DNA from: Belnapia moabensis DSM 16746
Lineage (GTDB): Bacteria > Pseudomonadota > Alphaproteobacteria > Acetobacterales > Acetobacteraceae
Assembly: GCF_000745835.1 (NCBI RefSeq)
Contig: NZ_JQKB01000057.1
Location: 1-32,935, forward strand
DNA length: 32,935 nt
Direction: 5' to 3'
Below, piece by piece: positions 13,206 to 20,881 of this stretch. Made by a program: the position numbers and the translations under genes. The notes under the pieces were generated by a model that was not told the DNA's origin, did not search any database, and saw only the letters and a program-made list of their open reading frames with translations. The first letter of the stretch is position 1; every line of letters starts with the position of its first letter.

Positions 13206-13705
13206 TGGGCGAGACGCGGGAGCAGCAGGAGGCCGCGAGCAAGCGCGACCGGGTGTTCCTCGTGGTGGTGGACGACAGCCCGGAGCGGGCCGTCGCCCTT
13301 CGCTATGCCTGCCTGCGCGCCAGGAATGGCGGCGGGCGGGTGGCGCTGCTGCGGGTGATCGAGCCCGAGGGCATCACCGAATGGGCCGGCGTCGGCGCCA
13401 TGATGGCCGAGGAGCGGCGGGAGGAGGCGGAGCGCGTGCTCAGCGGCCTCGCCGCGCAGGTGAACGAGATCACCGGCGGGCTGCCGATCCTCCTGATCCG
13501 CGAGGGCAACCCGCGGGACGAGTTGCTGGCGCTGCTGAAGGAGGATCCTCGCTTGTCGATCCTGGTGCTGGCTTCCTCAGGCGACGGCAGCGGGCCGGGG
13601 CCGCTGATCAATGCGCTGACCGGGCGCTATGCGACGCATGTGCGGGTGCCGATGACGATCGTCCCCGGCAATCTCGACGATGCGGAGATGGAGCGGGTGA
13701 CCTAG
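13205..13705 (+). CDS. Universal stress protein (UspA family)
   Basis: A 166-residue UspA-type protein. VFLVVVDDSPERAVALRYACLRAR is the first strand and helix of the fold, and VALLRVIEPEGITEW the second strand with a typical loop. The C-terminal VLASSGDGSGPGPLINALTG carries a G-x2-G-x9-G-like nucleotide loop in relaxed form, and MTIVPG closes the sheet. It may bind ATP. ATG at 13205 shares its first base with the upstream TGA (TGATG), so it is the third member of the coupled TauE - TIGR02186 - UspA operon. A TTG one codon earlier is possible. Its role with the exporter is unknown. Confidence 0.85.
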   Translation: MGETREQQEAASKRDRVFLVVVDDSPERAVALRYACLRARNGGGRVALLRVIEPEGITEWAGVGAMMAEERREEAERVLSGLAAQVNEITGGLPILLIREGNPRDELLALLKEDPRLSILVLASSGDGSGPGPLINALTGRYATHVRVPMTIVPGNLDDAEMERVT

Positions 13706-13773
13706 AACCAGGGAGCCGGGATCAAGCTCGCGGCACCGGGGCATCCCGGGTTCATGTCGGCCGTTTCGCAAGC

Positions 13774-14343
13774 ATGGCATATGGTCAGCGACCCTGGTGC
13801 ACCTCTGAGAGCGAAGTTCCTCCGCCGGGACGCTGGCGCCGGGCTGCGTTGCTCGCCGCCCTGGTCCTGCTGTCGGGCTGCCAGACCCTGAATCGCATGG
13901 ACTACCTGGATCAGTTCTTTGATCCAAAGGGCTATGAGGCACGGCACCAGCCGCGCCTGCCCGCCGTCGCCAGGCCGAGGCAGCCGGTGGCTTCGCCTCG
14001 TGAGGAACAGCCTGCCACCATCCCGGACCAGAGGCGCCCCGCGCCGGCGGCACCCGAGCCCACGGTCGAGGCGGCCAGCCAAGCCTCCACCGCGCCGGAT
14101 AGGGACCAATGGGTTCGCAACACCGTGCGGATGCACCCCTGGCTCGCGCTGAACTGGGGCCAGCTGACGGTGGCGCAGCAGCAGCGGATCGAGGGCCGGC
14201 TTGCCGATGCCGGCACCGGCAGGCTCGTGGCGAGCGGTGAGCCGGCATCAACCTGGGATACGATGGGCCTCGACGACCGCGCCGACCTGGCCTTCGGCAC
14301 CGCCATCAACCGGGAGGGCGACTACGCCACGCGACGCCGCTGA
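13774..14343 (+). CDS. Putative lipoprotein with proline-rich linker
   Basis: Encodes 189 residues. After a 20-residue lead, RRAALLAALVLLSGCQTLNRMD is a good lipoprotein signal with a lipobox (LLSGC). A proline-rich linker (RPRQPVASPREEQPATIP, RRPAPAAPEPTVEA) follows, and then a small helical domain (VRNTVRMHPWLALNWGQLTVAQQQRIEGRLAD) ending near TWDTMGLDDRADLAFG. It probably sits at the outer membrane. The only usable start is ATG 13774, although the positively charged segment sits rather far from it. The longer open frame upstream is out of frame with the real universal stress gene it overlaps. No family name recognised. Confidence 0.7.
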   Translation: MAYGQRPWCTSESEVPPPGRWRRAALLAALVLLSGCQTLNRMDYLDQFFDPKGYEARHQPRLPAVARPRQPVASPREEQPATIPDQRRPAPAAPEPTVEAASQASTAPDRDQWVRNTVRMHPWLALNWGQLTVAQQQRIEGRLADAGTGRLVASGEPASTWDTMGLDDRADLAFGTAINREGDYATRRR

Positions 14344-14375
14344 AGGGGCCTCGCCTCCCGGCTGATCGGCTGGCC

Positions 14376-14600
14376 TCAGTACCGCCGCGGTGCCGTCAGC
14401 GCGCCGCCTGCCGCACCGATGCCGCCGCCGACCAGGGCGCCAGTGCCGACGCTGCCACCGGTCAGCGCACCGACGCCGGCACCGGCACCGGCACCGAGCA
14501 AGCCACCCGACACGGCGCGCCCGCCTGCGCTCTGGCCGCAGGCCGCAAGGCTGAAGGACACGGTCGCTGCCAGCAGCACTGCCTTGATCGTCGCTTTCAT
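14376..14600 (-). CDS. Small glycine-zipper lipoprotein
   Basis: Encodes 74 residues. The signal MKATIKAVLLAATVSFSLAAC has a lipobox ending in Cys21. The remainder is a glycine zipper (GGLLGAGAGAGVGALTGGSVG, GALVGGGIGAAGGAL), typical of YMGG-like or 17-kDa-antigen-like small envelope proteins that insert in or pack against the membrane. AAGGAGG lies five or six bases before the ATG, so the start is firm. It is convergent with the proline-rich lipoprotein gene. Confidence 0.8.
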   Translation of the reverse strand: MKATIKAVLLAATVSFSLAACGQSAGGRAVSGGLLGAGAGAGVGALTGGSVGTGALVGGGIGAAGGALTAPRRY

Positions 14601-14754
14601 GGAAGCCTCCTTCTCAGGAAACGGAAAACGTATCAGGCGGCAGAAAGGCGAATTCCGGTCTGTTCACGTCTCCGCTTCCCGGAATGGCCAAGCGGGTCGG
14701 GCAGTATGGTGGCGGCGTCGCATCGCCATCCCGCGTGTCAGGCCAGGAAGGAGT

Positions 14755-15414
14755 TCAGCGCGCCTCGCCGGTGAGGCCGGCGCGCTGCACCGCGCTGCCG
14801 AGGGCCTCCAGCGCCGCGCGGCTGCGGCGGGCGACGACCAGCAAGGCCGGCAATTCCCGCGGCTGGCGCAGCAGGGCGAGCGCCACCCGCCCGGCTGCCG
14901 GCCTGCCATCCGCCGTCAACCCGACCGCGGCGGCGCGGGGCAGCACTTCCTCGGCCGTATCGGCCACGGCCCGCAGCGCGGCAAAGGGCAGGCGGCGGGC
15001 GGTGGCGAAGGCGGCCGCCGCCTCGGTTTCCAGGTCGACGACGAGGGCCCCAGTCGCCGCCCGCAGCATCCGCTTGCCGGCCGGCTCGCCGACCACCCCG
15101 GCCGCGCCCGCCACCATGCCGAGCCGCGCGCCGCAGCGCCGTGCCAGCCGTGCCGACCAGACCGGATCGGCCGCATAGGCGCCGCCCGGACCGCGCACCC
15201 GGGTGGCGACTACCAGGTCCCCGGTGATGAGAGAGGGGTCGAGCCCGCCGGCGATGCCGAAGCTCAGCACGCCGGTGATGTCCTCCGGCTGGTTCTGCAA
15301 CAGGGCGCGCAGCCGGGCCGGGTCGCCGCCGCTGACGACGACGCGCAGCCCCTTCGGCAGCAGAGCTGCCTCCGACTGCATGCCGACGACGGCGAGGATG
15401 GATAGGGCGCTCAT
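14755..15414 (-). CDS. Nucleoside phosphorylase, HpnG-like (PNP/UDP family)
   Basis: A 219-residue member of the PNP_UDP_1 phosphorylase/nucleosidase family. Family segments are ILAVVGMQSEAALLP at the start, LSFGIAGGLDPSLITGDLVVATRV around 50-75, and ALVVDLETEAAAAFA, which corresponds to the VDMES ribose-binding motif, near 125-140. The short length and the GMQSEA and LETEA wording resemble the hopanoid-associated phosphorylase HpnG, which removes adenine from adenosylhopane. However, no hopanoid gene is next to it here, so a general nucleosidase role is also possible. The gene lies downstream of, and in the same direction as, a lipoprotein and nudC, 57 bp apart. Confidence 0.7.
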   Translation of the reverse strand: MSALSILAVVGMQSEAALLPKGLRVVVSGGDPARLRALLQNQPEDITGVLSFGIAGGLDPSLITGDLVVATRVRGPGGAYAADPVWSARLARRCGARLGMVAGAAGVVGEPAGKRMLRAATGALVVDLETEAAAAFATARRLPFAALRAVADTAEEVLPRAAAVGLTADGRPAAGRVALALLRQPRELPALLVVARRSRAALEALGSAVQRAGLTGEAR

Positions 15415-15471
15415 GCTGCGGTGCAGTATAGACAGGGCAAGCCGGTGCTGCCCACCCCACGCCGATGGGGA

Positions 15472-15777
15472 TTACCGCGGCTGCTCGACCTCCACGCCGC
15501 CCGGCAGGGCGAGGCCGCGAGTGCGCAGGCAGTCGCGGAAGGCGCGGGCCAAGAGGACCCGCTCCTCGCGGTTCAGCCGGTCGTCATTCACCGAATTGCC
15601 TGGCAGACGCTGGCGGTTGAGCGCGGTCACGCTGGGGGAGCGCCTGGCCTCCTCGTGGCATTCCCGCTCCTCCGGCGTCTCGGGCAGCCGTTGCGGGACG
15701 GTGCCGAAGAGGTTGCCATAGAGGCCGCAGCCGCCGAGCGGCAGCAGAAGGGCGAGCGCCACAGCGGTGCGCCTCAC
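15472..15777 (-). CDS. Putative small lipoprotein
   Basis: Encodes 101 residues. MRRTAVALALLLPLGGCGLYGNLFG is a lipoprotein signal with lipobox LGGC, lipidated at Cys17. The mature part is charged and helical with two further Cys (ECHEE and DCLRTRG) that could form a disulfide. The ATG overlaps the stop of nudC by four bases, so it is co-transcribed with it. No family recognised. Confidence 0.7.
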   Translation of the reverse strand: MRRTAVALALLLPLGGCGLYGNLFGTVPQRLPETPEERECHEEARRSPSVTALNRQRLPGNSVNDDRLNREERVLLARAFRDCLRTRGLALPGGVEVEQPR

Positions 15778-16724
15778 CGCCCGGCCTCGGCCAGCCAGTC
15801 CTCGATCAGCCGGCGGGCGATGCTGTCGCCGCGCGGCAGGGCGAAGCCGTGCGCCTCCGGGTTGCGCATCTCCTCGACTGTGAACCAGCGGGCGTCGCGC
15901 AGCTCCTCAGGGTCGATGGTGATCTTGTCGGAAAGGCCTTCGGCATGGAAGCCGAGCATGATGGAGGCGGGGAAGGGCCAGGGCTGCGAGGAATGGTAGT
16001 GGACGGCGCCGACCTCGACGCCCGTCTCCTCCTGCACCTCGCGGCGGACGGCCTCCTCCAGCGTCTCGCCCGGCTCCACGAAGCCGGCGAGGGTCGAGTA
16101 CATCACGCTGTTGGGGAAGCGGGTGGAATGGCCGAGCAGGCACCGCCCCTCGCGCACCACAAGCATGATGACGGCGGGGTCGGTGCGGGGGAAATGCTGG
16201 GCGCCGCAATTGGTGCAGGCCATGGCATTGCCGGCCGAGCGCGGCTCGCAGCCGCCGCCGCAGACGCCGCAGAAGCGATGGCGGGTTCGCCAGTGCATCA
16301 GCCCGCGGGCATGGGCGAGGATGCTGGCCTCGCCAGGCGGCAGCAGGCCGGCGACGGCGCGGAGATCGGTGAAGGCGCCCATCCCCTCCGGCAGCAGCGG
16401 GAGCGGATCCTCGGCCTCCGAGCAGTCGACGGCGAAGACAGTGCGGCCTTCCCAGAAGCCGAGGAAGGCCCAGGGGCCGCCGGCCATCCGCACCGCACCG
16501 GCGGCGGCGCCGGTGAGCAGCACCGCCTCCGGCGTGCCCTCGGGGACGCCCTTCATCAGGCTGCGGCTGCGCCAGACCGGGACGAAGAGCGCCTCCGTAT
16601 CGGTCAGGGCGGCTTCGATGAAGGCGGCATCCTCGCGGCGGTTGGACGCGCGGTCGAGGGGGCTGCCGGAATAGGCGTTGGGGCGGCTGGCGGGAATGGA
16701 GAGCATGCGGGGGGACGGTGCCAT
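15774..16724 (-). CDS. nudC: NAD(+) diphosphatase NudC
   Basis: A 316-residue Nudix hydrolase that splits NADH or NAD+ into NMN and AMP; the family can also remove NAD caps from RNA. A zinc ribbon is made by C152-x2-C155 and C170-x2-C173. The Nudix box starts at G214 and reads GFVEPGETLEEAVRREVQEE then TGVEV, with all consensus Glu residues. SQPWPFPAS at 246-254 is the NudC-specific array that recognises the nicotinamide side. The N-terminal domain is less conserved, as usual. An alternative ATG at 16706 would shorten it by six residues; neither has a strong ribosome site. Confidence 0.93.
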   Translation of the reverse strand: MAPSPRMLSIPASRPNAYSGSPLDRASNRREDAAFIEAALTDTEALFVPVWRSRSLMKGVPEGTPEAVLLTGAAAGAVRMAGGPWAFLGFWEGRTVFAVDCSEAEDPLPLLPEGMGAFTDLRAVAGLLPPGEASILAHARGLMHWRTRHRFCGVCGGGCEPRSAGNAMACTNCGAQHFPRTDPAVIMLVVREGRCLLGHSTRFPNSVMYSTLAGFVEPGETLEEAVRREVQEETGVEVGAVHYHSSQPWPFPASIMLGFHAEGLSDKITIDPEELRDARWFTVEEMRNPEAHGFALPRGDSIARRLIEDWLAEAGR

Positions 16725-16767
16725 GCGGGGGGCGCGGGGGCAACGGGCCGTCGGATGGCGGCCTCGG

Positions 16768-17739
16768 CTATTCGAGCCGTGCGCCGGAGGCCTTCACCAC
16801 CGCCGCCCAGCGCGGCAGGTCGCGCGCGATGGCCGCCCGCATGGCCTCGGCCCCGCCCGGCATCAGGGTGAAGCCCATCCCGAGGACGCGCTCCTGGATT
16901 TCGGGCGTCGCGGTCGCCTCGCCGATCGCCGTGCGCAGCCGGGCGATGACCGGCTCCGGCGTCCGCGCGGGGAGGGCGATGCCCCACCAGACGCTGCTCC
17001 GGAAGCCGGGCAGGCCGCAGGCCTCGGCGATGGTCGGCAGCTCCGGCAGGGCCGGCACCCGGTTGGCCGCGGTAATGCCGAGCAGCCGCACCCGCCCGGC
17101 GCGCCAGTCCTCCAGCACCGGCCCGGTCTGGTAGAAGAAGAACTCCGCATCGCCCTGGTAGAGGCCGATCATCGCCGCCGGCCCGCCGCGATAGGGGACG
17201 TGGAGGATGTCGAGGCCCGTCGCCGCCACGAACTGCGCCGCCGCCAGATGGGTCGAGGCGCCGCTGCCGCTGCTGGCATAGTTGAGCTGGCCCGGCCGCG
17301 CCCGGATCGCCGCCATCATCGCCCGGCAATCGGTGTAGCCCGGCCGCTGCGCCGTGCTGACGGCAAGCACGTTCGGCGCGTCGAACAGCGTCATCACCGG
17401 CGCCAGGTCCTGGACGGTATCGACCGGCATGCGGGGGAAGATCGCCGGGTTGATGGTGAGCTGCCCGGAGGTGACCAGCCCGACCATGTGCCCGTCGGGT
17501 GCCGCCCGCGCCAGCGCCTCCATCGCCAGGTTGCCGGTGGCGCCGACGCGGGCCTCCACCACCACCGGCACGCCGAGGGACTGGCTGAGGATGGGCGCGA
17601 TCAGGCGGAGATAAACATCCCCTGGCGTGCCGGCAGCGAAGCCGCCCATCAGCGTGATGGGCCTGCCGGGGATGGGAAATTCCTGTGCCAAGGCAGGCCC
17701 GGTGAGCATCAGCAGCAGGGCGAGGGCAAGGCGGCGCAT
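16768..17739 (-). CDS. Bug/TctC-family solute-binding protein
   Basis: A 323-residue periplasmic binding protein of the tripartite tricarboxylate transporter family. The signal peptide is MRRLALALLLMLTGPALAQ. The mature part begins with the family pattern PIPGRPITLMGGFAAGTPGDVYLRLIAP, then VVEARVGATGNLAMEALARAAPDGHMVG, NYASSGSGASTHLAAAQF and HVPYRGGPAAMIGLYQGD. These bind carboxylates or small aromatics in general; the ligand cannot be read from the sequence. No TctA or TctB membrane gene lies nearby, which is normal for the many orphan members in this bacterial group. The start is chosen at ATG 17739 because the open frame before it has no signal character. Confidence 0.88.
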   Translation of the reverse strand: MRRLALALLLMLTGPALAQEFPIPGRPITLMGGFAAGTPGDVYLRLIAPILSQSLGVPVVVEARVGATGNLAMEALARAAPDGHMVGLVTSGQLTINPAIFPRMPVDTVQDLAPVMTLFDAPNVLAVSTAQRPGYTDCRAMMAAIRARPGQLNYASSGSGASTHLAAAQFVAATGLDILHVPYRGGPAAMIGLYQGDAEFFFYQTGPVLEDWRAGRVRLLGITAANRVPALPELPTIAEACGLPGFRSSVWWGIALPARTPEPVIARLRTAIGEATATPEIQERVLGMGFTLMPGGAEAMRAAIARDLPRWAAVVKASGARLE

Positions 17740-17803
17740 GGCCGGGAGCGTAACACGGCAGCCGGGTTGTACGAGACCCCCTGGACCATGATATGGTGCC
17801 CTC

Positions 17804-17899
17804 GGAAGGTCGGCGGCGGACGGGCTCCCCGCCAACCCGGTCAGGTCCGGAAGGAAGCAGCCGTAACGGGTTCTCGCCCGGGTCGCTTGCCGGCCTTCC
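17804..17899 (+). ncRNA. ffs: Signal recognition particle RNA (small bacterial type)
   Basis: The invariant domain IV loop GGTCAGGTCCGGAAGGAAGC is at about 17844-17863. The ends pair: GGAAGGTCGGCGG at the 5' side with TTGCCGGCCTTCC at the 3' side. This gives a single hairpin of about 96 nt, the size of alphaproteobacterial SRP RNA that binds Ffh for co-translational membrane targeting. It lies about 50 bp before dnaX, the usual place in this class. The exact ends are estimated from the pairing. Confidence 0.95.
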
Positions 17900-17949
17900 A
17901 CCCTCTCCCCCGGCCCGGCGGGCCAGATGCACGGGATGCCGCCGCGCCG

Positions 17950-19821
17950 ATGTCCTCATCCCTGTTCGGCACCGAAGACCCGCCGCCCGCAGATTCCCTG
18001 CCCGAGCCACCGGCCGAGGGCCCCGGCCTGTTCGGCGAGGCGCCGCCCCTCCCGCCGCCGCCTGCCCCGACGCCGCCCGCTGCCCAGGCCGATGCGCCCT
18101 ACCGGGTACTCGCCCGCAAGTACCGCCCGAGCACCTTCGAGCAGCTGATCGGCCAGGACGCGCTGGTGCGCACGCTGCGCAACGCCTTCGCCCAGGACCG
18201 CGTGGCGCATGCCTATCTGCTGACCGGCGTGCGCGGCGTCGGCAAAACGACAACGGCGCGGATCATCGCCCGTGCGCTGAACTGCATCGGCCCGGACGGC
18301 AAGGGCGGCCCGACGCCCGAACCCTGCGGCGTCTGCCCGGAATGCAAGGCGATCCTCGCCGACCGCCACCCAGATGTGCAGGAGCTGGACGCCGCCTCCA
18401 ACAACGGCATCGATGACGTGCGGGAGTTGCGCGAGCGGCTGCGCTACCGGCCAGCGCAGGGGCGGTTCAAGGTCATCATCCTGGACGAGGTCCACATGCT
18501 GTCGACGGCGGCGTTCAACGCGCTGCTGAAGACGCTGGAGGAGCCGCCGGCCCAAGTGAAATTCATGCTGGCGACGACCGAGCTGCGGAAGGTCCCGGCG
18601 ACCATCCTCTCGCGTTGCCAGACCTTCCACCTGAAGCGCGTGCCCCAGGCGGAGCTGCGGGCGCATTTCGAGCGCATCGCCGGGCTCGAGCAGGTGACCG
18701 TCGAGCCGGAGGCGCTGGCGATGCTGGCCCGCGCGGCGGATGGCTCGGTGCGGGACGGGCTCTCGCTGCTCGACCAGGCCATCGCCCTCGGCGGGCCGGA
18801 GGGGCAGGTCACCACCGAGGCGGTGCGGGACATGCTCGGCCTCGCCGACCGCGCCATGGTGCTGGAGCTGATGGAGGCGCTGATGGCCGGCCGCACGGCG
18901 GAGGCCCTCACCCTGCTCGACCGCGCGCATGAGCGCGGCGCCGACCCGGCCGTGGTGCTGCAGGACCTGCTGGAGCTGACCCATACGCTGACCCGCCTGC
19001 GCAGTGTTCCCGGCCTCAAGGAGGATCCCTCATTGACCGAGGGCGAGCGCACCCGTGGCGCGGCGCTGGCGGAGCGGCTTTCCGTCCCCGTGCTCGGCCG
19101 TGCCTGGCAGATGCTGCTGAAGGGGCTCGGCGAGGTGAACGAGGCGCCGGACCGCCGCGCCGCGACGGAGATGGTGCTGATCCGCCTCGCCCATGTCGCG
19201 GAGATGCCGACGCCGGGCGACCTGGTGCGGCGGCTGACCGAGGGCGGCACGGTGCCGGCCAATGCGCCCCGCCCTGCCCCGCCCGGCAATGGCGGCGGGA
19301 TGCGAGCCGCCGCCAATGGCGCGCCGGTGCTGGCCGATGCCGTCGCCACGCCCGACCTTGCCCAGCCACGGAGCTGGCGCGAGGTGGTGGCGCTGGCCTC
19401 CGGCCGCAAGCCGATGGTGCATGCCCATCTCCTTCACAGCGTCCATCCCGTGCGGGTGCAGCCGGGGCGGATCGAGATGCGGGTGCAGCCGGACGCGCCG
19501 CGCGACCTCGCCATGGAACTCGGCGCGCTGCTGCTGGAACGCACCGGCCAGCGCTGGACCATCGCCCTCTCCAATGCCGAGGGCGAGCCGACCCTCGCCC
19601 AGCAAGGCCGCACCGCCGATGCGGAGCGGCGCAGCCTGGCGCAGAGCCACCCGCTGGTGCAGGCGGTGCTCGCCACCTTCCCCGGCACGGTGATCGAGGC
19701 GGTGCGGGACGCCGGGGCCGATGCCTACGGCCTTACCGCCATCGCCACGGAGGCGGATGGCGACAGCGAACCGCCGGATTTCGACGATGTTCCACCCCCC
19801 GATGACGATGACAGGGAATAG
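17950..19821 (+). CDS. dnaX: DNA polymerase III subunit gamma/tau
   Basis: A 623-residue clamp-loader ATPase. After a Pro-rich N-terminal extension of about 50 residues comes YRVLARKYRPSTFEQLIGQD. The Walker A loop is GVRGVGKTTTAR, four zinc-binding Cys lie in the NCIGPDGKGG...CGVCPEC stretch, the Walker B is VIILDEVHML, and LLKTLEEPP and SRCQTFHLKR are sensor-region signatures. The C-terminal part (from about 400) is the tau extension that contacts the polymerase core, ending in an acidic tail (DFDDVPPPDDDDRE). The start at ATG 17950 follows the SRP RNA; a longer open frame upstream runs through that RNA and is rejected. First gene of dnaX - ybaB - recR. Confidence 0.95.
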   Translation: MSSSLFGTEDPPPADSLPEPPAEGPGLFGEAPPLPPPPAPTPPAAQADAPYRVLARKYRPSTFEQLIGQDALVRTLRNAFAQDRVAHAYLLTGVRGVGKTTTARIIARALNCIGPDGKGGPTPEPCGVCPECKAILADRHPDVQELDAASNNGIDDVRELRERLRYRPAQGRFKVIILDEVHMLSTAAFNALLKTLEEPPAQVKFMLATTELRKVPATILSRCQTFHLKRVPQAELRAHFERIAGLEQVTVEPEALAMLARAADGSVRDGLSLLDQAIALGGPEGQVTTEAVRDMLGLADRAMVLELMEALMAGRTAEALTLLDRAHERGADPAVVLQDLLELTHTLTRLRSVPGLKEDPSLTEGERTRGAALAERLSVPVLGRAWQMLLKGLGEVNEAPDRRAATEMVLIRLAHVAEMPTPGDLVRRLTEGGTVPANAPRPAPPGNGGGMRAAANGAPVLADAVATPDLAQPRSWREVVALASGRKPMVHAHLLHSVHPVRVQPGRIEMRVQPDAPRDLAMELGALLLERTGQRWTIALSNAEGEPTLAQQGRTADAERRSLAQSHPLVQAVLATFPGTVIEAVRDAGADAYGLTAIATEADGDSEPPDFDDVPPPDDDDRE

Positions 19822-19830
19822 GGCAGCCCC

Positions 19831-20169
19831 ATGAAGAATCTCGGCAACATGCTGAAGCAGGCCCAGCAGATGCAGTCCCGCATGGCGGAGATGCAGGCCA
19901 AGCTGGACGCCACCACCGTCGACGGCGTCGCCGGCGCCGGCATGGTGCAGGTGACGCTGACCGGCAAGGGCGACCTCAAGCGCGTCTCCATTGACCCGAG
20001 CCTGATGGCGGCTGACGAGCGCGAGGTGCTGGAGGATCTGCTGGTCGCCGCCCATGCCGATGCCAAGCAGAAGGTCGAGGCCATGATGGCCGAGGAGATG
20101 CAGAAGGCGACGGCCGGGCTGAACCTGCCGGGCGGCGGCCTACCGGGCGGCTTCAAGCTGCCCTTCTGA
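19831..20169 (+). CDS. ybaB: YbaB/EbfC nucleoid-associated protein
   Basis: A 112-residue DNA-binding protein of the YbaB/EbfC family. [25 protein letters not shown] is the N-terminal amphipathic helix that forms the dimer tweezers, followed by the strand pair [24 protein letters not shown] and a C-terminal helix with [26 protein letters not shown]. It ends in a Gly/Pro-rich tail. It starts nine bases after dnaX stops and is one base away from recR, the classical order in most bacteria. Confidence 0.95.
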   Translation: MKNLGNMLKQAQQMQSRMAEMQAKLDATTVDGVAGAGMVQVTLTGKGDLKRVSIDPSLMAADEREVLEDLLVAAHADAKQKVEAMMAEEMQKATAGLNLPGGGLPGGFKLPF

Positions 20170-20170
20170 C

Positions 20171-20782
20171 GTGTCCGGGCAGGCGCCTGCAGACCCCATC
20201 GAGCAGCTTGTCGGGCTGCTCGCGCGCCTCCCCGGCCTCGGCCGGCGGAGCGCCCGGCGCGCGGCGCTGAAGATGCTGATGCAGCCGGACCGGGTGATGC
20301 TGCCGCTGGCAGCCGCGCTCCAGGCCGCAGCGGCGGCGGTGCAACCCTGCGGTGTTTGCGGCAACCTCGACGCCCGCAATCCCTGCCGCATCTGCCGGGA
20401 CCCGCAGCGGGACCGCGGGCTGATCTGCGTGGTAGAGGGCGTCGCGGAACTCTGGGCGCTGGAGCGGGCGCATGCGCATCGTGGCCTCTACCACGTGCTG
20501 GGCGGCACGCTTTCGGCGCTGGGCGGCGTCGGGCCGGAGGATCTCGCTGTGCAGCCGCTGCTGGCCCGCATCGACGAGGCTGAGCCGAAGGTCGAGGAGG
20601 TGATCCTCGCCTTGCCCGCGACGGTCGATGGGGCGACGACGGCGCATTACCTCTCCGACCGGCTCGCCGGCACCGGCGCGCGCGTCACCCGCCTAGCACA
20701 GGGCGTGCCGATGGGCGGGGCGCTCGACGTGCTCGACGAGGGAACGCTGGCGGCTGCATTGAAGGCGCGACGTAGTTTCTGA
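20171..20782 (+). CDS. recR: Recombination mediator protein RecR
   Basis: A 203-residue RecR. The helix-hairpin-helix ([17 protein letters not shown]) is near 20-36; a zinc finger uses C60, C63, C72 and C75 ([16 protein letters not shown]). A Toprim domain begins at ICVVEG and includes [19 protein letters not shown]. With RecF/RecO it loads RecA at gaps. The start is GTG at 20171, one base after the ybaB stop. Confidence 0.95.
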   Translation: MSGQAPADPIEQLVGLLARLPGLGRRSARRAALKMLMQPDRVMLPLAAALQAAAAAVQPCGVCGNLDARNPCRICRDPQRDRGLICVVEGVAELWALERAHAHRGLYHVLGGTLSALGGVGPEDLAVQPLLARIDEAEPKVEEVILALPATVDGATTAHYLSDRLAGTGARVTRLAQGVPMGGALDVLDEGTLAAALKARRSF

Positions 20783-20881
20783 CTTCTTATCTTGCCGATA
20801 CCCGAATCGTTTTGAATTCCGCATTATCTGTTCTGCCAAAGTTATGTTGACAAGAATGTGAGGCTGGCGTTCAAGGACAAG

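Noticed and set aside
12967-13773. N-terminal extension of the proline-rich lipoprotein gene through the TIGR02186 and UspA genes
   Set aside because: Overlaps two well-supported genes in another frame; the signal peptide starts after ATG 13774.
16678-19821. dnaX as a 1047-codon gene
   Set aside because: The first 424 codons run across the opposite-strand Bug gene and the SRP RNA; the DnaX fold begins after ATG 17950.
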